Positions 36,609-43,492 of a stretch of DNA of 64,000 nucleotides are shown in pieces (within the stretch, counting starts at the first letter, position 1; each line of letters opens with the position of its first letter). The stretch is from Clostridium sp. GTDB taxonomy: Bacteria; Bacillota; Clostridia; Lachnospirales; Lachnospiraceae. Made by a program: the position numbers and the translations under genes. The notes under the pieces were generated by a model. It was not told where the DNA came from. It was given only the letters and a program-made list of their open reading frames with translations, and did no database searches. The stretch lies in NCBI GenBank assembly GCA_023667695.1, contig JAMOZY010000006.1:54853-118852 (forward strand), in the 5' to 3' direction.

Positions 36609-36703
36609 AAAAGCTTCCTGTTTTCGTGTGATTCTATTCTTGCGAGCAATGAGGGAAATAGCCATGCTTGCATGAATATTTGACTCGAAAACAGGAAGCT
36701 TTT
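36609..36703 (+). terminator. Inverted repeat after aroF with a repeat element in its loop
   Basis: AAAAGCTTCCTGTTTTCG (36609-36626) and its exact complement (36686-36703) form an 18-bp perfect stem with a 59-nt loop. Fifty-one of those loop nucleotides are interspersed-repeat copy B. The arms look like those of an aroF terminator opened by the element. Confidence 0.6.
36635..36685 (+). repeat. Interspersed repeat, copy B
   Basis: Matches copy A (14418-14468) at 46 of 51 positions. Differences are CC to TT in the fifth to eighth bases region and three single substitutions. It abuts the right arm of the surrounding inverted repeat exactly. Confidence 0.75.
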
Positions 36704-36833
36704 CAATTACTATGTATTCTTAATTTTTAATGATATAGTTCAAGCTTCGTGCAAGTTTAAAAACAGATATAGGATTTATAGGTAATCCTCTTTTCGTAGC
36801 AGACCAACAGGTGGAAGATAATTTCTGAATATT

Positions 36834-37499
36834 TCACATATCACGGGTAATATCTCTCAGTCTTGTAAAGATGTATTTCACATCCTGATTGCAAAACATG
36901 GTTTGTAAATGTCGGTTGAGTTCGGTTTTATTGTCAGACAGCATAATAAAATTGGCGATTTTGGTAATCTCCTCCTGGGTAAGATTAAAGCTTTTCCCAT
37001 TTTGGTCGTTAACGAATCTTGCCCGGATAATATGTTCTAAGTATTTTTGTTTCTTAATATTTTCTTCCGGGATAGTTAAGATGGGATTTAAATTGTATCC
37101 TTGTTTCTCAATATTTCCTTCCGAGATTGTTAAAATGCGGCTTAAATTGTATCCTTGTTTCCGCCAGGCATTAATAAAATTATCGTAATCCGTATCTTTG
37201 GAAATAATATAATAATCATTTTCAAAATTATTTGCTGAATTGAGTATGATATGGCTGACTTCCCCCATAAGCTCCTGGTCCAGCACTTGCGCTTCACTCA
37301 AATCCGGTCTCTTTACCTTTCGATATTTGAAATGGACCCCATGTTTCTCTGCTTCTTCAATTCTACGGTGAAGTCCAAAGGTCATACGGCTATGCCGTTC
37401 GCTATAAAAAATAAATACGGTATCATAACTGGTAAGCTTTGTAAGCCCATTTAAACCCTCAGTATCCACATTTTCATAATCTATAAAAAAATATCGCAT
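36834..37499 (-). CDS. NYN/PIN-domain protein (putative RNase)
   Basis: A 221-residue protein whose first 120 residues show the PIN/NYN-like nuclease pattern: FFIDYENVD with Asp7 and Glu9 at the start, LDQEL with Asp74, and SKDTDYDNF with Asp102 and Asp104. These acidic residues are the expected metal ligands. An 18-residue tandem duplication follows at 116-133 and 134-151. The helical C-terminus is not recognised. Translation starts at 37499, with AGGAGG 5 nt upstream, rather than further upstream. AT-rich codon use and its position next to a restriction enzyme suggest an accessory, possibly defensive gene; it converges with aroF. Confidence 0.75.
   Translation of the reverse strand: MRYFFIDYENVDTEGLNGLTKLTSYDTVFIFYSERHSRMTFGLHRRIEEAEKHGVHFKYRKVKRPDLSEAQVLDQELMGEVSHIILNSANNFENDYYIISKDTDYDNFINAWRKQGYNLSRILTISEGNIEKQGYNLNPILTIPEENIKKQKYLEHIIRARFVNDQNGKSFNLTQEEITKIANFIMLSDNKTELNRHLQTMFCNQDVKYIFTRLRDITRDM
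37059..37166 (-). repeat. Tandem 54-bp duplication in the NYN gene
   Basis: Two in-frame, imperfect 54-bp units encode GYNLSRILTISEGNIEKQ and GYNLNPILTIPEENIKKQ. The boundaries given are approximate to a few bases. Confidence 0.65.
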
Positions 37500-37549
37500 A
37501 TCTGCCTCCTGTATAACATAATAAAAATGCATGACTTTTGCCTTGATGT

Positions 37550-37578
37550 ATTTTATCATATTTTTGGTATTACTTCAA
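37550..37578 (-). promoter_or_regulatory. Minus-strand promoter for the NYN gene
   Basis: Read on the minus strand: TTGAAG (37578-37573), a 17-bp spacer, TAAAAT (37555-37550) with a TGA just before it (extended -10), 50 bp upstream of the ATG. Confidence 0.55.
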
Positions 37579-37657
37579 AATTTGTGGTAGTAATGGTTTT
37601 ATAAGCTATATGCGAAAAGGTTATTAAAAATCAATAGAAATTTTATAATTTTTATGG

Positions 37658-37686
37658 TTGTTTTTATAAAGTAAATAAGATAAAAT
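37658..37686 (+). promoter_or_regulatory. Candidate promoter for the broken Rpn gene
   Basis: TTGTTT (37658-37663), a 17-bp spacer, TAAAAT (37681-37686) in a very AT-rich stretch, so chance matches are likely. Confidence 0.35.
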
Positions 37687-37756
37687 AAAAATACACACAT
37701 AAGAATGGAATGTAAGATACAATAATAGTTATCAGAAATACGGAATAGGAAGGATA

Positions 37757-38041
37757 ATGTTAGGGATAAAGAAATCAAAAGCAGAATTGGAGTATGATAA
37801 TAATGTAAAGTGCTTTCTTTCGCAGAAAATCATACTGGCTCACATTTTAGCAAATACGGTGGAAGAATTTAAGGGGATGCATCCGAAAGATATTGTAAAC
37901 TATATCGAGGATTATCCGGTTGTTTCAAGGACGCAGGTAAATGCTGCGGGGCAGACGGTAGAACATTTTGTGTGCAGTAATCAAGATGGTGAAAGGATTG
38001 CAGGTTTGAATACGGAGGATTCCATACCGGGGGAAGTATAA
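37757..38041 (+). pseudogene. Rpn-family nuclease/transposase, N-terminal fragment
   Basis: A 94-codon open frame that reads like the N-terminus of the large Rpn/PDDEXK_2 family common in Lachnospiraceae (MLGIKKSKAELEYDNN, SQKIILAHILANTVEEF, GLNTEDSIPGE). The family normally continues at once into the catalytic strands (a TYDIRF-type segment with the active-site Asp, then an E-x-Q segment). Here the frame instead stops at 38039-38041, just before that point. The rest of the gene resumes at about 41632, beyond the RM gene. GGAAGGA precedes the ATG by about 3 nt. It probably makes a non-functional peptide if translated. Confidence 0.75.
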
Positions 38042-38075
38042 TATATTAAGACATAAAATTCTTGCTACCATTTTT

Positions 38076-38093
38076 ATTGGTCAATTGACCAAT
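38076..38093. promoter_or_regulatory. 18-bp perfect palindrome, candidate operator
   Basis: ATTGGTCAATTGACCAAT reads the same on both strands. Its right half (ATTGACCAAT) recurs at 38139-38148, over the -35 of the RM promoter. A second inverted repeat (CAACAT 38105-38110, ATGTTG 38113-38118) lies between them. Confidence 0.6.
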
Positions 38094-38139
38094 GGATAAA
38101 GTGTCAACATAAATGTTGTAATATTGTATGTATTCACTA

Positions 38140-38168
38140 TTGACCAATAAGTTTTAATACAATATAAT
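38140..38168 (+). promoter_or_regulatory. Promoter of the RM gene
   Basis: TTGACC (38140-38145), a 17-bp spacer and consensus TATAAT (38163-38168). The -35 is part of the ATTGACCAAT half-site, so a protein bound there would block RNA polymerase. The start codon is only 22 bp after the -10, so the leader is very short. Confidence 0.75.
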
Positions 38169-38189
38169 TATTTAAATTGGAGGGATAGT

Positions 38190-41100
38190 ATGGAACTGAT
38201 TACTTTAGAAAAAGCCTTTAAGAATAATACATTTAGAACTGAGGATGATGTGAAAATCCATTTTCACTCAGACATTGTTAAACCTTTATTAGAGGAATTA
38301 AACCCTACCCGTGCAAATCAATATAGAAGTGAAGATACGCTTCTTGCTGGCGGTAGAACCGATGCTACATTTCAAAATATATCTTTTGAATTAAAGAAAT
38401 TTAAATATTTTCAAACTAAAAATGGAATGAAAGAAGCTCTTTATGGCAGAAACGAAAACGATCATGGCTTGTATGATTATATTATCAGTAATGCAGGCAT
38501 CTATGAAACAGATTCAGTAGATATTATAGCGTTAAAATTGTTAACTGGCATTGGAGTTGGGTTTGACGGAAATGATTTTATTTTTGCTCGATTCGTCCCT
38601 TCTCCGGTCAGCAATCCTGTAAATACAAGCAAATTGAAAATAAGAATCAAGAATGACTTGCCGATTACCTTTGTTTATGAAGTCAAAGATTTTTCGTTAG
38701 GTCTTAAAAAATTGGCATTACTTTTGAAGCAGCAGGATAAAATTGCATTGAATAAAAAGAACCTCATTTCTATTATTAATCCTAAAAGTTCCTTTGTTCG
38801 AAAAAATATTAAGACAATTTATAATGAGTTATATTTTAATCTTAATGACTTAAATGGCAGCACCCGTGTACGTACTTTATATAAAGAGTGGGATAGAGTA
38901 TTTGGTACAATGTATGGAGAAGATGATGAAGCAACTTCTTTCACTGAAGTTTCATCAGTGATAAAAGAAATTTATGGTTACGATGATGCGGTTGTAATTG
39001 ATAGTAAGGTATATCTATTTGCACTTCAAACATTTTTTAATATGTTTTTGAAGTTGCTTATATATTCATTCCTTGCTCAGCTTGTTAGCCCTACTTTTAA
39101 GGTTGAAATTCTTACAAAACCTCAAATTGACAAATTGTTTGATGGTGAACTAAATAAATATGAATCATTGGTAAGCAATTTTTTTGAATCGCACTTTATG
39201 GAATGGTTTACTTATACTTGTTCGGAAAACAATTTTGACACAAAAGTAATAAATGAAATTCTGGAAGTTGTAAATCAATTTGACCTGAGTACATATATTT
39301 TGAAGCCTGAAGAAATACAAGATATTTTACAAGAAGTATATATGGAGCTTATTCCTGCGGAAATGAGACACTTAATGGGGGAATACTTTTCTCCTGACTG
39401 GATTGTTGAGCATGCTTTAGATATGGTTGGGTATGATGGTGAAATTAATAAGACTTTAATTGATCCAACCGCAGGTTCTGGAACTTTTTTAACTCATTCA
39501 ATTAAAAGAATTATAAAGCAAGCTGGCGGGAAATTATCAAGAGACGACATAGACCAAATCACCCACAACATAATAGGATTTGACATTAATCCAATTTCTG
39601 TTGTTTCTGCTAAGGCAAATTATATCCTTGCTGTATTTTCATCTTGTGAGGATGCTGTGTTTGATGATTTCACAGACCCTATTGATATTCCGATTTACAT
39701 TGCCGATTCCATTCTTGCTCCGGTGGTCTATACTGAAGAAAGTGAATTGACATTGTCAATAGATACTTCTGTTGGTAAATTTCAAATTCCTAAGTTTGAT
39801 GATTATACAAAAGCAAGTGAGTTTTTAAAGGCACTAAGTAAATGTATCGATGACAAATGCGATTTTGATGAATTTTGGAATAAAGCTGAGAATCGTTACG
39901 TTGACAGTAAGTACAAATCTGTTGTCGGGGATTTATTTTATCGACTTTATACACTCCATCGTGCTGGAAACGACTCTTTTTGGCCTATTATTTTGAGAAA
40001 CAGCTTTGCACCAATATTGATTGGAAACAAGTTTGATTATGTTGTTGGAAATCCACCTTGGATTGCGTGGAAATCCATGAGTAAAAGTTATCGTGAAGGT
40101 ACATTAGAAATATGGAAAAGTTATAGTATTTTTGAAAAGAACGCTTATGACAAAAAAACAACCCACGATGACTTTGGAATGGCTGTAACTTATGTAGCTG
40201 TTGATAAATACCTTAAACATAATGGTAATATGGTATTTTTGCTTCCAGCTTCCTTTCTTAAATCGACAAAAGGGGGAGAAGGATTCAGAAAATTCTCTAT
40301 TACTCGTTTTGAGCAAAATGTACCATTTGCTATAGATATGGTGGATGACTTTTCTAATGTTAAGCTGTTTACTATTCCTACGGTCGCAATTAAAATTACA
40401 AAAGGCGTAGAAATGAAATATCCTATGCATAACTATAAGGTTTGGGAACAAGCGGGAAGGAAATCACCATTGGACTCTCATGCAAAATGGGTAGATGTTG
40501 AAAAAAAATTGACTTCATATATGTTATCTGCTCAACCCGTAGATGGTAATGATAAGCAATCATCTTGGCTCACATTAAAGGATATGGATTTTGCGGATAA
40601 AGTTTTGAATCCTTCTAAAACAAGATTTTATAGTGGAAGAAAAGGAATTGAACCAGCAGGAGCAAAAGGGGTATATCTATTAAAAAAGCCCATAAAAAGC
40701 CGTGACGGATTGCTATTGATTGAAAACTGTATCGAAAGACAAAGACGCAAGGATTTTATAAAAAAAGGTATTCACAAAGAAAAGGTCGAGGAAACATATG
40801 TGTATCCTATGCTTGGCGGAAGAAATATCGCAAAATGGCAAGTCAAGTCTAACGAATATATGTTAGTTCCGCATACCGCCACATATAAATATGGTATTCC
40901 GGTCAAAGAACTTGAAAAAAATGCTCCTAAAACCAGCGAATGGCTGTTCTATTATCATGATGAGCTTTTAGCAAGTCGAATACAAAACGGAAAATTTTTT
41001 AACGCTAACACGCAGCCTTATTATCGTTTGGATAATGTTGGAGAATATACATATGCTCCGTACAAGGTTTTGTGGAAAGAACAAACTGGAAGTATGTCTG

Positions 41101-41477
41101 CTGTGGTGGTTGGCTCGTACCTTGAATCGGTTCCTAATGCGGACAAAGATTTGTTTAGTGAGGATAAAACAATCGTTGTTGATTCTAAGGTTCTCATGCT
41201 TGGTTTGGAAAATGCTGATGAAGCCTATTATGTTTGTGGCATAATGAATGCAATGGACATTGTTGACATTATTGACGGATATGCCATATCAACTAATAGA
41301 GGTGTGGATGTATTGAAATATTTAGCTATTCCGAAATTTGATCCATATAATCAAATTCATATATTTATTGTTGAGTATTCTAAAAAAATACATAGCGAAT
41401 TCAAGCTAGACCCTAACGCTAATGTTATCGAACTTGAAAAACAACTGAATACTGTTGTGAGAAAGATATTTGAGTAA
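38190..41477 (+). CDS. Type IIG-like restriction-modification enzyme (fused nuclease and N6-adenine DNA methyltransferase)
   Basis: A 1095-residue single-chain enzyme. The N-terminus has a PD-(D/E)XK-like site, GGRTDAT with Asp58 followed by FELKK with Glu67 and Lys69. A helical region leads to the gamma-class methyltransferase core: HLMGEYFSPDWIVEHAL, SAM-binding DPTAGSGTF (residues 425-433) and the catalytic NPPW (621-624) that marks N6-adenine methylation. The last 350 residues (QRRKDFIKKG, YPMLGGRNIAKW, VVDSKVLMLG) fit the specificity domain of Eco57I-like enzymes. It should modify and cut its own asymmetric site; that site is unknown. No separate S or R subunit is adjacent. GGAGGG lies 5 nt before the ATG. 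Base composition is much more AT-rich than the flanks, a sign of transfer. Confidence 0.88.
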   Translation: MELITLEKAFKNNTFRTEDDVKIHFHSDIVKPLLEELNPTRANQYRSEDTLLAGGRTDATFQNISFELKKFKYFQTKNGMKEALYGRNENDHGLYDYIISNAGIYETDSVDIIALKLLTGIGVGFDGNDFIFARFVPSPVSNPVNTSKLKIRIKNDLPITFVYEVKDFSLGLKKLALLLKQQDKIALNKKNLISIINPKSSFVRKNIKTIYNELYFNLNDLNGSTRVRTLYKEWDRVFGTMYGEDDEATSFTEVSSVIKEIYGYDDAVVIDSKVYLFALQTFFNMFLKLLIYSFLAQLVSPTFKVEILTKPQIDKLFDGELNKYESLVSNFFESHFMEWFTYTCSENNFDTKVINEILEVVNQFDLSTYILKPEEIQDILQEVYMELIPAEMRHLMGEYFSPDWIVEHALDMVGYDGEINKTLIDPTAGSGTFLTHSIKRIIKQAGGKLSRDDIDQITHNIIGFDINPISVVSAKANYILAVFSSCEDAVFDDFTDPIDIPIYIADSILAPVVYTEESELTLSIDTSVGKFQIPKFDDYTKASEFLKALSKCIDDKCDFDEFWNKAENRYVDSKYKSVVGDLFYRLYTLHRAGNDSFWPIILRNSFAPILIGNKFDYVVGNPPWIAWKSMSKSYREGTLEIWKSYSIFEKNAYDKKTTHDDFGMAVTYVAVDKYLKHNGNMVFLLPASFLKSTKGGEGFRKFSITRFEQNVPFAIDMVDDFSNVKLFTIPTVAIKITKGVEMKYPMHNYKVWEQAGRKSPLDSHAKWVDVEKKLTSYMLSAQPVDGNDKQSSWLTLKDMDFADKVLNPSKTRFYSGRKGIEPAGAKGVYLLKKPIKSRDGLLLIENCIERQRRKDFIKKGIHKEKVEETYVYPMLGGRNIAKWQVKSNEYMLVPHTATYKYGIPVKELEKNAPKTSEWLFYYHDELLASRIQNGKFFNANTQPYYRLDNVGEYTYAPYKVLWKEQTGSMSAVVVGSYLESVPNADKDLFSEDKTIVVDSKVLMLGLENADEAYYVCGIMNAMDIVDIIDGYAISTNRGVDVLKYLAIPKFDPYNQIHIFIVEYSKKIHSEFKLDPNANVIELEKQLNTVVRKIFE

Positions 41478-41640
41478 ATAGTATTTTCTTAAAAAGCAAG
41501 TAACTATAATGTGTTTGTAATTTGTGGCAACAAAAAATCGGATAGCGTATGATTTACCAATAATATAAATGATATAGATACACCCTGCTAAAGCTCATAA
41601 ACAAATTTACTTAGAATAAATCTATCAGGAGTGTTCCAGA

Positions 41641-42189
41641 ATGATTTCTTCCCAGAAGGAGACAGAGTTTTTCCATTCGGATTATGATAATATTAAAAAA
41701 GTATATTCCATATGGATATGCATTCATAGTCCCAGATATGCACAGAATACGATTACAAGATTTGAAATCATGCAGAAGAATATGGTTGGAATATATCCGG
41801 CTGACAGGAGCCGATATGATTTAATGAGCGTAGTTTTGGTGTGTCTGTCGGATGAACTTGCAGATAAATCAGATGATATGAAACTGCACCGCCTGCTTGG
41901 AACATTTTTTTCAAGGAAGCTGAGTGAGGAGCAAAAAAGGCAGATTTTAGAAGAGGAATATGATATTTTATTGCAGAATGAGAAAGAAATCGAGAGGAGT
42001 GTAATGCTTATGTGTAATGTTAGTCAAGGGGTTTTGGAGGAAGGCAGAGCGGAAGGAAGAGCAGCATATAGAAGAGCATATAAGCTACTGAAACAAGGTC
42101 AATGCATTTCCATAGAAGAATTAATGGATGCGGGGATTGATTGGGAAACTGCTGTGGATGCTTATGAAGATTTTTCGGAAGATTTCTGA
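41641..42189 (+). pseudogene. Rpn-family nuclease/transposase, C-terminal fragment
   Basis: A 182-codon frame that reads as the C-terminal part of the same Rpn family as 37757-38041: MISSQKETEFFHSDYDNIKK, VYSIWICI, LHRLLGTFFS, then the usual MCNVSQGVLEEGRAEGRA tail. In-frame family-like sequence extends back to about 41632 (Cys-Ser-Arg before the Met); upstream codons do not match. The missing middle is the part that carries the nuclease active site. AGGAG at 41627-41631 happens to lie before the ATG, so a peptide could still be made. The gap 41478-41640 after the RM gene shows no gene and no clear direct repeat of the left junction. Confidence 0.75.
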
Positions 42190-42211
42190 CGGAACTACAA
42201 TAAGGAAAAGG

Positions 42212-42244
42212 AACGGGCTGTATACAGGAAGTATATGGCCTGTT
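42212..42244 (+). terminator. Terminator after the Rpn C-terminal fragment
   Basis: A 14-bp stem with three G-U pairs (42212-42225 with 42231-42244) and an AGGAA loop, followed by TTGTTG; the right arm itself ends in TGTT. A reasonable but not T-rich terminator, probably the original one of the Rpn gene. Confidence 0.55.
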
Positions 42245-42257
42245 TTGTTGTAAGCAA

Positions 42258-42286
42258 ATGACTTTTACCATGGAATATGCTATAAT
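42258..42286 (+). promoter_or_regulatory. Promoter for sbcD-sbcC
   Basis: ATGACT (42258-42263), a 17-bp spacer, consensus TATAAT (42281-42286) with TG at 42278-42279. The extended -10 probably compensates for the weak -35. Confidence 0.6.
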
Positions 42287-42334
42287 ATGCCACGAAGAGA
42301 AACCATAAATCATTCACAAGGAGTAGTCCGCATT

Positions 42335-43492
42335 ATGAAGCTGTTGCATTTAGGAGATTTACATATTGGAAAGTCCGTGAACGACTATAGCATGATTGAG
42401 GATCAGAAGTATATCCTTCATGAGATTTTGATGATGATTGACAAGTATCAGGTGGATGGGGTTCTGATTGCAGGAGATGTCTATGACAAGGCAGTACCAA
42501 GTGAAGAAGCAGTGGGTGTACTGGATGGATTTCTTTGTCAATTAGCGGAGCGTCAGGTAAAGACCTATATGATTAGTGGAAACCATGATTCGGATGAACG
42601 CTTACACTTTGGCAGTGCCTTGTTTGAAACCAATGGAATTTATATCTGCTCCAAGTATAGGGGAGAGCTTTATAAGCAGACGGCAGAGGATGAATATGGC
42701 AAAGTGAATCTGTATCTTCTTCCCTTTGTGAAGGTGTCCCAGGTCCGGCATTTTTTTCCGGAGGAGGAAATCGAGACATATGATCAGGCAGTTGATGTGA
42801 TTTTGAAACATGCGTCAATCAATAAAAAGGAACGAAATATTCTGATTGCCCATCAATTTGTTGTTGGCAGCAGTGAGGAGCCAAGACTTGGAGGCTCGGA
42901 AAATGCATCCGTCCAGCAGGTTGGTACGATAGAGAAAATCAGTTCAGACCGGTTTGCTTTGTTTGATTATGTGGCACTGGGACATATCCATTCTCCCCAA
43001 CGAATTGGGCGGGACACAATTCGATACTGTGGTTCTCCCCTGAAATATTCCCTTAGTGAGGTTCATAGTGAGAAATCCGTGCCGATGCTGACCCTTGGTA
43101 AGAAGGGAACGCTGGATATGGAATTTCTTCCGCTCAGACCGCGCCGGAATATGAGGCACCTGAAAGGAAGGCTGGAACAACTGTTGGACAAAAACAATAT
43201 TACGGATACGGATGACTATATCTATGTGACTTTGACGGATGAAATACCCATTCCGGATGCTATGGCAATGCTTCGGCAGTATTATCCCAATATGATGAAG
43301 CTGGATTATGAGAATTCCCGTACCAAGGGAGCGGAAACGATAGATATTACGAGGGTGACCAGGGAAAAATCCTTTCCGGAGCTTATTTCTGAATTTTATC
43401 ATATGATGTGTGGATGTGACATGGAGGAGAAGGAACGGAAGATTCTGCTTGAGGCAGCAAAAGAGGCAGGTGTAATCGATGAAACCAGTTAA
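42335..43492 (+). CDS. sbcD: Exonuclease subunit SbcD (Mre11-like)
   Basis: Mn-dependent nuclease subunit of the SbcCD complex that opens hairpins and processes double-strand ends, 385 residues. The phosphoesterase motifs are in order: GDLHIGKS (motif I), GDVYDKAVPS (II), ISGNHDSDERL (III), then the IAHQF and ALGHIHSPQ histidine motifs. The ATG at 42335 has AAGGAG 11 nt upstream; the in-frame ATG at 42287 has no site and overlaps the promoter. The stop overlaps the sbcC start by 14 bp, so the subunits are translationally coupled. Confidence 0.93.
   Translation: MKLLHLGDLHIGKSVNDYSMIEDQKYILHEILMMIDKYQVDGVLIAGDVYDKAVPSEEAVGVLDGFLCQLAERQVKTYMISGNHDSDERLHFGSALFETNGIYICSKYRGELYKQTAEDEYGKVNLYLLPFVKVSQVRHFFPEEEIETYDQAVDVILKHASINKKERNILIAHQFVVGSSEEPRLGGSENASVQQVGTIEKISSDRFALFDYVALGHIHSPQRIGRDTIRYCGSPLKYSLSEVHSEKSVPMLTLGKKGTLDMEFLPLRPRRNMRHLKGRLEQLLDKNNITDTDDYIYVTLTDEIPIPDAMAMLRQYYPNMMKLDYENSRTKGAETIDITRVTREKSFPELISEFYHMMCGCDMEEKERKILLEAAKEAGVIDETS

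Noticed and set aside
38190..41477. RM protein as BREX PglX or a Type I HsdM
   Set aside because: No brx/pgl or hsdR/hsdS genes are adjacent, and a nuclease-like motif is present at the N-terminus, so a single-chain Type IIG enzyme is more likely.
38042..41631. RM gene as part of a transposon with target-site duplication
   Set aside because: No direct repeat at the two junctions and no terminal inverted repeats; a recombinational replacement fits better because part of the host gene is also missing.
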